From NCBI GenBank assembly GCA_010094045.1, contig ML986641.1, positions 124,001 through 188,000 of the forward strand: DNA of 64,000 nt, in the 5' to 3' direction. This document shows positions 10,664 through 22,300 of the stretch, piece after piece. The DNA is from Lojkania enalia. Its lineage: Eukaryota; Ascomycota; Dothideomycetes; Pleosporales. The translations under genes were made by a program, and so were the position numbers. The notes beneath the pieces are model-generated. The model was not told where the DNA came from and did not search any database. It saw only the letters and a list, made by a program, of their open reading frames with translations. Each line of letters starts with the position of its first letter. Within the stretch, counting starts at the first letter, position 1.

Positions 10664-12820
10664 ATGGCCGCAAACTTAGCATCGAAGCTCCCATTCGGGC
10701 GCTCCAAGTCCCCCTCCCCATCGAAATCATCCGACGAAACGTCCCTCACGACACTGCTTACGCAGGACCAATGCGCTGACCTCACATTTCTAATCGCGTC
10801 TATCACCGCGACAATGCGGAAATCGCTGCTTGATACGTTCACTGCCGAAGAAAGTCCACCCTTACCTCGCAACAAATCTGAAGAAGCGTTGAGAGCCGCG
10901 CCGACAGACCTATCTGAAGTGGATGTCGAGAAGGAGGATAAATTGCGGAAGGACCTGAAGCAGAGGGAAAAAGATGCGAGGAAGGAGTTAGCAAACCCGG
11001 AGGTACAGGAATTAAAGAAGGGAATGTTGAACTACTTTGATGAATGGCGGGGGAGAATTATCGTTCGGGTAGGAGAGGTTGTGAATTCGAGGGAGGAAGC
11101 AAAAAAGCAGAGCTTGAGGGTAGAAGACAAGAAGATCGAGCAGATTTTTAACAAGCAGGACACCGAGTTGAGGAGCATTTCGGATATTGAGGATGAGGGC
11201 GAGGATGAGGATAAGGTATTCAAGGAGCTATATCCTGCGGAACGTACGACGCTCACGCAGCTGGAAGAGGATAAGCGTGCACTTGTTTTGCACTCTTTGG
11301 TTCTTATTGTTCTAAGTCTTGAGCACTATTCGGCTCACTCGCGGATTCTCCTTCTACACCTCGCGAGCTCGCTCAATTTCCGCTTGTCCGTCCTAAAGAA
11401 AGACGAAGAGGCTGTCGCTCGTGGACTCCTAGAAGCCGCAGATCAGCAACTAAACGCTGACGCTGAAACCAAGAAGAAGGCAGAAGCCTCGTCTACGTCT
11501 CGAAAATGGAAAGTTGGCCTCGCTTCAGTCGCTGGCGCTGCACTCATCGGTGTAACAGGCGGCCTTGCGGCACCACTCTTGGCTGCAGGCGTAGGGACAG
11601 TAATGGGTGGTCTAGGCCTAGGTGCCACTGCTGCTGCAGGGTACCTTGGTACACTTGCCGGTTCTTCAGTGCTAGTAGGAAGTCTATTCGGAGCCTACGG
11701 AGCGCGCATGACTGGCAAAGCTATGGATGACTATGCCCGCGAAGTATCAGACTTCGGGTTCGTTCCCATCCACAACTTCCATCGGCCCCGGAAACTCGAA
11801 AAAGAGTTTCGGCGTCTTCGTGTTGGAATTGCGGTATCTGGATGGTTGACATCGAAGGAAGAAGTGGTTATTCCCTGGCGGTACATCAACCCCACAATTG
11901 AGGGCTTCGCTTTACGCTGGGAGTTAGAAACACTCTTGAGACTAGGAAATGGTATCGACAGCTTCGTCAAAAGCGCCGCCTGGAGCTATGCCAAAGGCCA
12001 GATCATCAAAAGGACAGTCTTTGGCGCCTTATCCGCCGGACTTTGGCCTCTTGGTTTGCTCAAAGTATCATCAATCCTCGACAATCCCTTCTCTGTTGCG
12101 AAGTATCGCGCCGATAAAGCAGGCGAAGTCCTAGCCGATGCTCTGATCAATAAAGTGCAAGGTGAACGGCCAGTCACTCTGATCGGGTACTCGCTCGGTG
12201 CCCGCTTGATCTATGCTTGTCTCCAATCCCTCGCAGACCGCAAAGCATTTGGCCTAGTCGAGAGCGTTGTTCTCCTCGGCTCGCCTATTCCGTCCGATGC
12301 GGCGGATTGGCGCCGCATCCGCAGCATAGTCAGCGGACGAGTTGTCAACGTCTTCTCTACAAATGACTATATCCTCGCCTTCTTATACCGCACCTCCTCT
12401 GTTCAATATGGCGTTGCTGGCCTCCAGCCCATTCTTGGTGTGCATGGCGTGCAGAATGTCGATGTATCAGAAATAGTTGACGGCCATTTGAGATATAGAT
12501 ACTTGACCGGAAGTATCTTGAAGAAGATCGGTTTCGAGGATATCGATGTGAAGGAAGTTGAGCAGGAGGAGGGTGAAATGAAGGCTGTAGAGGAGATGGA
12601 GAGCAAGGCGAGGGAGAAGAAGGCGAAGAGAGGCAAGAATGAGGATGATGAGGCTGATGAATTGAAGAAAGAAGTTGCGAAGAAGACAGCGGACAGTATG
12701 ATGGATTGGACGATGGCGAAGATGAATATTGGGAGTATCTGGGGGGGTGAGAATGGGTATGGAACTAGTGGTAACGGTGGCGGTAGTGGTGGGGAGAAGA
12801 GCCAGGCGGAGAAGAAATAA
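10664..12820 (+). CDS. DUF726 / TMCO4-family membrane protein with alpha/beta-hydrolase fold (Mil1-like)
   Basis: A single exon of 718 residues. Residues about 1-270 are helical and charged. Residues about 280-350 form a glycine/alanine-rich hydrophobic block (LASVAGAALIGVTGGLAAPL and AAAGYLGTLAGSSVLVGSLF) that probably inserts in a membrane. A hydrolase-like domain follows, with the nucleophile elbow GYSLG at 508-512 (Ser510) in VTLIGYSLGARLIYACL. Next come VVLLGSPIP and a conserved GHLRYRYLTGSILKKIGFE near 600-630. The tail is lysine/glutamate-rich and then Gly/Ser-rich. This architecture matches the DUF726 family, including human TMCO4 and yeast Mil1 (YFL034W), the latter linked to the AP-1 adaptor. 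Enzymatic activity is not established for the family. Its tail converges on sec17 with 265 bases between stops. Confidence 0.9.
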   Translation: MAANLASKLPFGRSKSPSPSKSSDETSLTTLLTQDQCADLTFLIASITATMRKSLLDTFTAEESPPLPRNKSEEALRAAPTDLSEVDVEKEDKLRKDLKQREKDARKELANPEVQELKKGMLNYFDEWRGRIIVRVGEVVNSREEAKKQSLRVEDKKIEQIFNKQDTELRSISDIEDEGEDEDKVFKELYPAERTTLTQLEEDKRALVLHSLVLIVLSLEHYSAHSRILLLHLASSLNFRLSVLKKDEEAVARGLLEAADQQLNADAETKKKAEASSTSRKWKVGLASVAGAALIGVTGGLAAPLLAAGVGTVMGGLGLGATAAAGYLGTLAGSSVLVGSLFGAYGARMTGKAMDDYAREVSDFGFVPIHNFHRPRKLEKEFRRLRVGIAVSGWLTSKEEVVIPWRYINPTIEGFALRWELETLLRLGNGIDSFVKSAAWSYAKGQIIKRTVFGALSAGLWPLGLLKVSSILDNPFSVAKYRADKAGEVLADALINKVQGERPVTLIGYSLGARLIYACLQSLADRKAFGLVESVVLLGSPIPSDAADWRRIRSIVSGRVVNVFSTNDYILAFLYRTSSVQYGVAGLQPILGVHGVQNVDVSEIVDGHLRYRYLTGSILKKIGFEDIDVKEVEQEEGEMKAVEEMESKAREKKAKRGKNEDDEADELKKEVAKKTADSMMDWTMAKMNIGSIWGGENGYGTSGNGGGSGGEKSQAEKK

Positions 12821-13085
12821 GATTTCAATGGCATGGATTTCTAGTGAGGAGTTTTGGAATGGAGGGATATAACGATAGATTATTATGAGCACATAAAGAG
12901 CTCCACTGGACAAAGTACTGATCATCTCATTGCATACTTGGTATAGCCATATGCCAGAACCGTGCACTCCCAAAGGTAGAACGGATTAGTCTGCAATCCT
13001 CATCCACACGTTGAGACCCACGACTCATTCAATCGTACCCGACCGCTATGCACCAATACCCTTCATAACTACACCAATCCTTACG

Positions 13086-14446
13086 CTAAGAGAAATCCTC
13101 GCCCGTCTCCTCAATAGTATTCTTGATCCTCAACAACAGCGTCGTCTTCCACTTGTCCAGCTTACTTAACTGATCATACTGAAACAACTTATCCGCGAAC
13201 ATCTCCTGGTCGCCTTCCTGGACGGCAGTGGCCAGATCGACGAGCAATTGATGCTCGCGCTGCTGCGTAAAGCTCGGGTCAATGTCGCGGTACTTGTCCA
13301 GCGCGGCGTTGACACCGACCATGTCGCCGGTGCAGAGTTGACAGATGCCAGCTTTGAGCAGGTACTCTTTGACAGACCATCGCATTAGGTTGTTATTAAT
13401 GCTGGTCTTTGCGACACGTTCGTATAGCTCGCTATCGTGGTGATTAGTATTAAAGATCAAGGATGTAGAGGGAGTAGGATAAGGGGATGTACATAGCCTT
13501 GTAGTAATCTTTGCCTTCGAGGGCAGCAAGATCTGCGGTCTTCAGCCACATCTTGTTGGCAAGGGCCTGGCTACGATTAGTTCTATCCAAAAAAGTATAT
13601 ATGGGAGGCATTACTTCAGCATTGTCCTAAGCAGAAGTTAGTGTATATTCATTTAGAGTTTAATATTATGTAGAATTAGGATATTGGGACATACGCTCTC
13701 GAACCAGTTAGCAGCTTCTTCATATGCGGCTGCTGCCCGACCCTCATCTCCAAGCTCTTGCTCAAAGAGCTCTCCAAGGGTCTGCTTGTTGGTTGCTGCG
13801 CGGCGGAAGTTTCCTTTACTGCAATAGTGTGCGATAGCTAACGAATCAAGTTAGTGTCAACTATTGCTAGCACGAGATATGCGGTTTACCTTTCTCTAAG
13901 CATCGGGCGGCGTCTTCTGGGGAGTCCTTCCGGTACGCCTCTAATTTCACATTAGTTAAAATACAATGGAAAAAGACACGATTTTACATACTGAAGGCTT
14001 CTGTTAGCGTTTGTGCTTGGTCATCCGGTTCATTAAGATTCTGGCCTTGTATCGCAGCGGCTCGCTCGAAAGCTAATCCAGCTTCCTTTCCTATAACCCA
14101 TATTAGCCTCGTCAGTGAAACCTTAGGTTTAGTTCATATAATCATAGACAAAATAGTGCGCCTGTTGAATTCATACCTTGTTTCTGCATTCGGAATGCAT
14201 TTGCCGCCTGTATGAATTGGTCTGCAGCCTGCTCAACTAGCAGGATGGTTAGCTGAGAGTCACTGTAGTACCTGGGATATCGCTTGTACATTTCTCCGTA
14301 CGGCCTCCGAAGAAACTGAATCCGGATCCTGCACTCTGCAGAGTCTTCTCGGCCTATTGTACGGTTATCAGCTCCCTAGAACACTGCACTCTGGAGTGTT
14401 TCAGCTATCCCACCTTCTGCAGGGCAACTCTAGGGTCTCCGGCCAT
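13086..14446 (-). CDS. sec17: Alpha-SNAP, vesicular fusion protein Sec17 (nine exons)
   Basis: Exons on the minus strand: 14446-14414, 14353-14290, 14236-14177, 14090-13992, 13940-13890, 13837-13695, 13626-13615, 13566-13493 and 13431-13086. Together they encode 293 residues, the normal family length. The protein starts MAGDPRVALQKAEKTL, carries the loop GFSFFGGRTEKF, and continues with TPR-like helical repeats (FEQAADQFIQAANAFRMQKQ and YRKDSPEDAARCLEKAI). It ends with DKWKTTLLLRIKNTIEETG, the conserved C-terminus that activates NSF/Sec18. Alpha-SNAP recruits Sec18 to SNARE complexes for disassembly after fusion. Exon 7 is only 12 bases and encodes DNAE. Every intron has GT..AG ends and the frames match family conservation throughout. 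The gene is divergent from the GatC-like gene. Confidence 0.95.
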
Positions 14447-14838
14447 ATTTGCGGGTTTTTATTCACTTGAAATTACTGATCGTTCTGAAATAATGGCCAG
14501 AGGTGGAAAGAGAAAGTATTTGCGTGGATTCAAAGTTTCTCTTGATGTTGGCTGTGACAGGTGGCTGTCTTTGATGACGAACCGGGGCTGGCTCGTGCAC
14601 TTTGCTCGGAGTTGCTGGCTGCGGTCAAACTTCGGTAGCTTCACTGGCGCTAAGGTAGTTACATAATAACGAAAGCTCGACGACACTTCATTCACGATCG
14701 ACGCGGAATTCACCACTACACGCTCCTTTCGCTGGACAAATTCATTTTACGGCCTATCTTTGGCCCTTTGTTTCTAAATATAGGTAGATCTCATCTCAAC
14801 TCAAATCCGATGCTTTACTGACGACTCTCGAAGCCATC
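14447..14838. promoter_or_regulatory. shared 392-bp divergent promoter region, sec17 / GatC-like gene
   Basis: It lies between two outward-facing start codons (14446 minus, 14839 plus). No gene is visible in it. CT-rich tracts lie upstream of both starts. Confidence 0.45.
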
Positions 14839-15456
14839 ATGGCTTCAAAGCGAGCTTTGATTCACGCGCAATCGTTTTTCTCACCTTTGCAGACCTCAAA
14901 TGCTTCTATAAGTCTATTACCTAGGAATACCTATCGTTTTAAATCTCAAAGTTCAACTCAATGGCCGGAACAAGTGAAAGGCGATGATCTAAAAGACCTT
15001 CTTACTCGGTCAACATGGTCGGTCGAATCGCTCCTGCCTTCCAAAACCGAAGCTCGTGATGCTCCAGAGATATCTTCTGAGCATTTACATCATCTCCTTC
15101 GTCTTTCCGCGCTCCCATTACCTGAGAATCAAGAAGAAGAGGCTAAGATGCTCCAAAACCTGTCAGCACAATTACATTTCGTAGGGAAGATGCAGCAGGT
15201 AGATACTACAGATATCAAACCTCTACGAGCGATTAGAGATGAGACCTCTGAAGCGGAGAAAGAACATACAATCACGATGGATATGCTCAAAGATGCACTG
15301 GCTCGGGAGAAGACCATTGGAAAACACTATAAGCGCATACAAAGAAACACAGATGCCGTAGACACTAAAGATGTAGAGAATTGGGATGTGTTGGGCTCAG
15401 CAGAACGTAAGGTAGGGAGGTTTTTTGTCGTCGAGAGCGAAAGGCCGCAAGAGTAG
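14839..15456 (+). CDS. GatC-like subunit of mitochondrial Glu-tRNA(Gln) amidotransferase
   Basis: A single exon of 205 residues. The first about 40 residues are basic and hydroxylated with few acidic residues, as expected for a mitochondrial presequence. The core (residues about 80-150) reads LLRLSALPLPENQEEEAKML, then QLHFVGKMQQVDTTDIKPLR and AIRDET. This is the GatC pattern of two helices plus the VDT..PL segment. GatC bridges and stabilises GatA and GatB in the complex that amidates misacylated Glu-tRNA(Gln). The C-terminal part (FFVVESERPQE) resembles fungal relatives annotated as GatC family or Gta3-domain proteins. Whether it replaces GatC fully is not visible from sequence. Confidence 0.8.
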   Translation: MASKRALIHAQSFFSPLQTSNASISLLPRNTYRFKSQSSTQWPEQVKGDDLKDLLTRSTWSVESLLPSKTEARDAPEISSEHLHHLLRLSALPLPENQEEEAKMLQNLSAQLHFVGKMQQVDTTDIKPLRAIRDETSEAEKEHTITMDMLKDALAREKTIGKHYKRIQRNTDAVDTKDVENWDVLGSAERKVGRFFVVESERPQE

Positions 15457-15816
15457 AAAATGGTTGGGTTATACAGGACATCTGCAAGCATACCGGGATA
15501 GCAAATATCTATAGAGTAAGTCGTCGTTGAGATTCATTCAGCCCTCTACGTATTAATTACATTCTCATGATTATACCATGGCATTCTGTTATCCAGTTCC
15601 CAAATATGGCAACACATCCTAAGCTAGTATTCCATTGTTCAACGTCCGAGGCTAACGACATCTTCCAGATTAGCACGCGATATTGCTGTGCAAGACTACA
15701 ATATATAGTAGCAAGCATAATCGATACACTCATTCATGTACGAAATATAGAAAAATAACTGATTCGCCGACCAACATTTTCTGACTGAAACATAGCAACA
15801 CTTCTACACAACTTAT
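15457..15816. other. convergent 3' intergenic region
   Basis: AT-rich spacer between two converging genes. No coding signal is visible. Confidence 0.4.
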
Positions 15817-16383
15817 TCAAGAAGAAAATGGAAATAAACGACATCCACATGAAGCGCAAAATTTGATCGTAGGCTTATCTATACAACAATCGCAAAACAG
15901 CGTGCCATCCAAGCCTGCGAGTTCAGGCGTTGGCAAACGATCGAGCCTTGGCGTGGGAGGCGGAGTTGGAATAGTTGACTTTTCGATAATAGATGAGACA
16001 TTGTGGCTGACTCCCCTGTTCGGCAAAGGAGATTGGATGACGATTGGTGTTGTTTTGGACCTAGGCTTGGCAAGAGACGAGGCCCTAGGAGTCACGTGAA
16101 TCGAAGTGCTTGTTACGACTGTCTTTGTATTCCGAATAGAGTGGGGCTTTTCATGCCTTTGGGGGGATTGACTGGTCTGCATCGACTCCTCTCGTTGACC
16201 GGAGGACTGTGGTTCCCGACAGGTCGTCGATCGATCAGGCAAGCCGACCACATGCGAACGATGGCGATATTCCTCGACCCGGACCGCTTGCCCATCGTAA
16301 TACGATGAGACACGATATCGCGCAGTGCTTTTTGGTTGCTGAAAGGTCATTGGGTGGATTACAGTCGAGCTTAAAGCCGACAT
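15817..16383 (-). CDS. fungal protein of unknown function with C-terminal Cys cluster
   Basis: A single exon of 188 residues. I do not recognise a named domain. The N-terminal two thirds are polar and basic (many S, T, R, Q). Near residue 140 there is the motif IPTPPPTPRLDRLPTPELA. It is followed by a compact cysteine cluster LFCDCCIDKPTIKFCASCGC at the C-terminus (six Cys in 19 residues) that could bind zinc. The proline/threonine motif plus terminal Cys cluster looks like a family shared among ascomycetes, from general recollection. The start codon at 16383 is the first in frame. A small nuclear or scaffold protein is possible, but nothing in the sequence decides it. Confidence 0.6.
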   Translation of the reverse strand: MSALSSTVIHPMTFQQPKSTARYRVSSYYDGQAVRVEEYRHRSHVVGLPDRSTTCREPQSSGQREESMQTSQSPQRHEKPHSIRNTKTVVTSTSIHVTPRASSLAKPRSKTTPIVIQSPLPNRGVSHNVSSIIEKSTIPTPPPTPRLDRLPTPELAGLDGTLFCDCCIDKPTIKFCASCGCRLFPFSS

Positions 16384-19319
16384 GGCGAAGGACTGGGACG
16401 CTGGCTCGAGAGCAAGAGTAAAATAGTCAAGAAGGTTTTTAATGTTCTATCAAAGGGTCTAGAAAGGAGTTTTAAGATGAGTTGTGCTGGGGATGCTGAG
16501 TTGTGTGATGAATGTGACGAGAGTGGGGTGGAGTGTAAGAGCGATGGGGAGGGGAGGGGACGCTGGCGGTATATATGGAGGCGGCTCGGACGCCAAGCTT
16601 CTACCTTCCCTGACACCTGCTCCTACTTCGACCACCGCCCGCATTTGGACACCTCACAACTTGTCAGCTCGACTACCGATGTCGTCAGTATTGCCCCAAA
16701 TATCGAAGTTTTCCAAAAAATTCAATAATGCACTACTTGTAGTGTTCTGGTACATATGGGTGTTCACTTAGGGCCCAGGCATGAGCGGCCTCTAAAGGGC
16801 CTCATATAGTGGATGTCCCCGCAACGCAACACAACAATTGAAGACACTTTATGTAAGTAAATGATGTCGGACTACTTAGATTTCTTGATGCATCTGGTTT
16901 TTAAAGTTTCTTGTCACCAATCTAATCATAATATATACTACTTCACCGCGCAGTCTCTGATTATGGCTCTCCAGACTTTCTGGGCGACCCAGGTCTACTC
17001 GAATGGCACCATCTAGCCTTACAGAGAGTTTCAGTGCCATATCAGTCTGTGTACGTGGGTTGTGGGGTCACTGTCCAAGTGTGCCTGCTTGATATGAGGT
17101 CGGTTGCTGATATAATCATCAACCACGTGACCTAGGAAATACTCTGAGGTTGTCCGTTTCTATTACCATAGTTGCGTAAACGAGCTCGTTGAACTCCAAT
17201 AGATTTATCAATATAAATATTCAAATGTTCTAATGCTATACTCGCCGTTGAGCAACTTCATAAAGCTTTGGCTCGCGGTCTAACTCGACTGAGACTTTGC
17301 GCTAGCATCAGGCATCCACGCAAGTCAAAAGGTGCTGCGCCTACATCAAGAGCTTATGTAAACAATTCTTCCTTCAAGCGCCTTGTATATCACGCCCTTA
17401 GAAAGGCCTCGTACGCTCTTGTTGGGCTGTGGCTCATGTATCATTGATTTAGGATCATTATTATAAGATTGGCATGATGCATACATACTGTGCTACTAGC
17501 TTCTCCTAGCAGTCAGAAGCCAAATATGCCTGCTACGTGCGTTCATGTGGGTCGCCCCAGACTAGCTATCCGATTTGGATGCATTAAAGACTGCATGGAA
17601 AAAATTTTCAGTAATTGTCGTTTAATTCCTCAACTATAAAATATCGGACCTCATCCTTCTATTTCCAATGATCTCTACTCCACCTCCCACATTTGTTCAA
17701 TAAATCTAGCTTCGGAAAGAAGTGCTTGGTTGGGAAAGCATTTTCTGGATCATCATTGTTCTCTCTGAAGGACACAACGGGGAGTTGACACTTATCAGTA
17801 TGAACTGTGATAAAGGCAGTGATCTTAGTGTTTACAAACCATGGAAATTAGTTTCATGGAGAATAAGACAGGCAGGATTTGATCAAGAGGTCTGAAAAAG
17901 GAGCATGGACATCTACTCGGCTTTCACCGGGGATGCAGATCATAAGCACCAAAAATCCGATCCGGCACGAGACCTCCTTAACTCAATGTCCCTCACCTAC
18001 CTTTGCTCTAATATGTGCTACCTATTCGATCTCTAGGCGCAACATTGTTCATTCCGCTCATAATCGGCGTGGTAGCCTCGACGACCCGTAGCGCGAATAA
18101 CAGCACCAAAGAATGGTTTCATCCACACCAGACTAAGTCATGCTCCGCATACTAAAGCTTCGTCTTCAGAACACCAACTCGAGTACCTGGGTGATATTCT
18201 ACCCCAATCACATCTCGGGTGATAACTATCATGAATAGTAGCTACCGTGATGTTCATGCAAGTTAAATATGTCATGTATAACTTTCCGGAACAACTAATA
18301 AACCTAAGACACCCCGTTAACCTTTTACATAACATCTTTGATTAATTGAACCAACCCCATATGCTCTGGAGCCGATATGAATAGAGAAGACAAATGCCCC
18401 GCGTACCCCCAATGATTAGTTTCTATTAAGCATTCCTAAGACTGTGAGTGGGCATTTCAATACTACCTACAGAGCGAACCTCTAATTGGAACCATTGACA
18501 TTACTTTCGGTCAGAAGACCGCTAAAATCTCCTATATATGCTCATTAGCCTAAAAAGTTATTGTACTTTCAGCATGCGGCTAAACAACGTGCAAGCAGTT
18601 ATTCCCAATGGCGGTCCTGATATCTTTGCTACCGTATTCATTCGCAGTACATATACTGTATTTGACAAACAGGAACAATGCTAAATGGCTTGGTGAAAAG
18701 GAATGGTTGTAGTAACAACATCCTACCGATTAGGATAGGACCGTCTTCGAATCCTAGGATTCAGGGAACGCTTTCCAATCTGACAACATCTTCGATTTCA
18801 TATACACTACTGACTACAGCTTCATAAGTAGCGAGTTGCGGAAGCTTTAGGAGGGATCTGGAAATAATAGTTTATCTATTAGTTTTCCGGTATACAAAAG
18901 GCTTGTCTATTCATAAATCTCAAGAAGTATATAGTTTCCCATCACCGACAAGAGGCCCCCGCGCCTGTGAGGTTCGACAGACCAAGTAGTAATGTACTGT
19001 ACTTCTTGGTACTACATGAAATGATTCCGAACCATGAAACCAAGATTCTCAACATCTTGAGAAGCATAAAGGAATGGCTTAGCGAAATTTAAACTCGAGA
19101 CTAAATCATTTGACTTATTTTAATACGTTGATGTCATTTCGGATTTCTTTCACATAGAGCCCCGCATTGTCAGCTAATTGGATGTCGGTGCTGCCCAAAA
19201 AGGTTAGAGGGGTTTCCGCCATCTCACCCTTGCCAACCGTGAGGAATTCTAGGCCACAACTTCACCGACACGCCTTTGTCAACCCCTCCATACGGCGATA
19301 TTGAGCGCCTTTAAAAGAC
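16384..19319. other. 2.9-kb gene-free stretch upstream of the Dicer-like gene
   Basis: Only short frames with no domain signal and no consistent splicing are present. Base composition looks AT-rich over 17600-19300. I see no terminal repeats or transposase signatures. Bases nearest 19320 should include the promoter of the Dicer-like gene. Confidence 0.45.
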
Positions 19320-22300
19320 ATGGGAACGCTTAGAGAGCCTACTGATTATGGTGCAACTGTCACTGCAGGATCCAGCGACGATACGTTTCGCCTTAGATCC
19401 TACCAAGCTGAGATGGTAGAGGAAAGTTTAAGAGCGAATATCATTGTTGCGATGGACACAGGGAGTGGGAAAACACACATGTATTGCGCGTTGCTTTGAT
19501 TCCCTATACTATTGACTAACCTTAAGTAGAGCTCTTAGACTAGCTGCAGCAGTACTGGAAATTTGCAATCCTGAACAGGTGAGATCTACTACCTTACAAG
19601 TTTATAGCGGCTAATGTGACATAGCTTGTATGGTTTCTGGTACCTACTGTAGCCTTGTGTGAACAGCAAGGCGAAGTTTTCAAGTCAAACCTACCAGCAT
19701 ATGGAATTAAAACCCTCAGTGGCAACGACGACGTAGACCGTTGGACAGATCAGAATACTTGGGATACTGTACTCAAAAACGTGCGAGTAGTTCTGTCTAC
19801 TCATCAGGTGCTTTTAGACGCACTTACGCATGCGTTTGTAAAGATGTCTAGGCTTGCTCTGATCATTTTTGACGAAGGTATATGGATACATATTACTCAT
19901 TGATATTTACTTTCTAAATTTCTATCCAGCACATCATTGTTCCCAGAATCACCCCGCCAATAAGATTATGAAAGACTTCTATAAACCTTTTGTACAAGAA
20001 AACAGTGGGTTTAGTGCGCCAAGAATTCTCGGATTGACCGCGAGTCCTATAATGCGAGCAAATGTGAAGGGCGGCGATCTGGAGTACGTATCAGAAACTC
20101 CTAATTAGAAATGGAGCTCACGGTAATAGGAAAATTGAAGAAAACCTTTGCTCTGTCGCAAAATCTCCAAAAGTATATCGATCCGAACTCATACGTTTTG
20201 TTCACAAGCCCAAGTTATTAAAGGTTACTTACCCTCTCGAGGATCCTTCTCCTTCCTATTCAGACAGACTAGCAGTCTTTTTGGAGGCATATAATGCATA
20301 TGACTTGACAACTGATCCATATATCGTCGAGCTACGAAGGAGAATACGTCAAGGTGATGAAGAGGCTAGTCAAAAGCTCCGCAAAGTATATGAAAAGTTC
20401 GATACATATTGCTATAATCAGCTCAAATCTATCGTGAAAAAAGCAAAGGCAATTCATGATGAGCTCGGATATTCCACCACAGACTGGTATCTTCTTCAAT
20501 GCATTTCGAAATATCAGAATGCATTTCAAAACTCAGATCAACAACTCTATAAATGGTCACATCAAGAGAGGGACCATCTTATGAAGATATTCAACAGACT
20601 TCTTTCTCAAGAGGATGATATAAATCAGCCTATATCTTTGAAGGGCTTATCTAGAAAAGTAGACACTTTAGTCGATATTCTGGTCACTGAAACACGCTCA
20701 GAATTTACCGGGTTGGTTTTCGTGGAGCAGAGGGTATGGGTGGCTGCACTAGCAGAAATACTCTCAACCCATCCGCGCACCAAGGACCTATTCAACTTAG
20801 GCACATTTGTCGGCTCTTCCCAGTCATTTAAACGTAAAACGAATATCGCCGATCTTGCTGAGCCGCGAAACCAGCAAAATATATTAGACGATTTTCGTGC
20901 CGGTAGAAAGAACATTATCCTCGCTACCAGTGCTCTCGAGGAAGGTATTGACGTTACAAGCTGTCATCTTGTCATTTGCTTTGAACGTCCAAAAAATCTC
21001 AAATCATTCATCCAGCGTCGGGGTCGGGCTCGAAAAGAGATGTCAAAATATATAATCATGCTCTCCGAATCTGACCAAATTGTGGGGTCTCCTGAGAGAT
21101 GGCAGGCTCTTGAACAGGAAATGGTGAATGCCTATTTAAGTGACGTACGGGAGGTCAGAGCGGCCGAAGAGCGGGAACGAACCGATGATCAGGCGGAGAT
21201 GTTTTACAAAGTACCAAATACCGGGTGAGTGCCTTTGCCATTTGTGTGTCACCCTGGGTCATTGATAGACCTTATCAAGCAACAAACTCATTTCCTTCTG
21301 GGAACCTGCTAATTTTACAGCGCCCTTTTGACTCTTGACAATGCCTCTCCGCATCTGCATCATTTCTGTTCTAGCCTTAGTCTAGGCGCATACGTTGACT
21401 CGCGACCGCAATTCACCTTCTCTAAAGACGAGGTCGGTCGCATTACGGCAGAAGTATTGCTTCCTCTTTCGATCGATCCGGCTTATAGAGAGTTCAAAAG
21501 CGAATTCAGTTGGAATACCGAACGAATGGCTAAGAATGAAGCTGCATTTCAAGCGTACAAGGCTCTCCACCAAGGCGGACTAGTCAACGACAATCTTCTT
21601 CCGTCACATGAAGTAGACATAGATGAGGAAGCAGAATTCAACATCCCAAGTATCACACCATCCTTAGTTGAAGTATCGTCGCCTTACGATCCTTGGGTTG
21701 TGGTAGCCAAATGTCAACAACAGAATCCCCGAGCCTATCACCGTATACTTCTAGAGCTGAAGGATATGGGAAGCGAACCATTATTTATGGTTCTTATGAC
21801 ACCACGTGCAATGCCCGAGATACCAGAAGTTCCTCTCTATTGGAATAAGAGCAGAACATTCTCAATCAAGAGTTCTCGGCTACCGGACACCGTCGTTAGC
21901 GAAGAAGGGCTTGATACCCTGCGCGCTATCACGTGGAAACTACTTTATTCCGTATTTTACTCGCGTATGCAGGAAAAGCGGCGTGATTTTTTGTGGCTGC
22001 TCTTCCCTTGCGAATCTCGGGATCTCACGCCAGACTATCCTCAACTTCGTGCCTTGGATGTTAAGACTGATGGACATGACTTGGCAAGTGTTCGTCTTGA
22101 AGAGAAGCATACAAAGCTAGCTGATTGGGGTTTAGTGAGTATCCAAGGAGATGCTCGCAAATACATCGTCCAGGGTATCAATCATGAGAAACATGACGGA
22201 GTTCAGCTTCAAGTAGCTCGGATGCCTAAACGACGCGATTTCCTCCACCGAGTTGTGGAACGAAACGAGGAGAACGGGGCATATTCAAGAATCGACTTCC

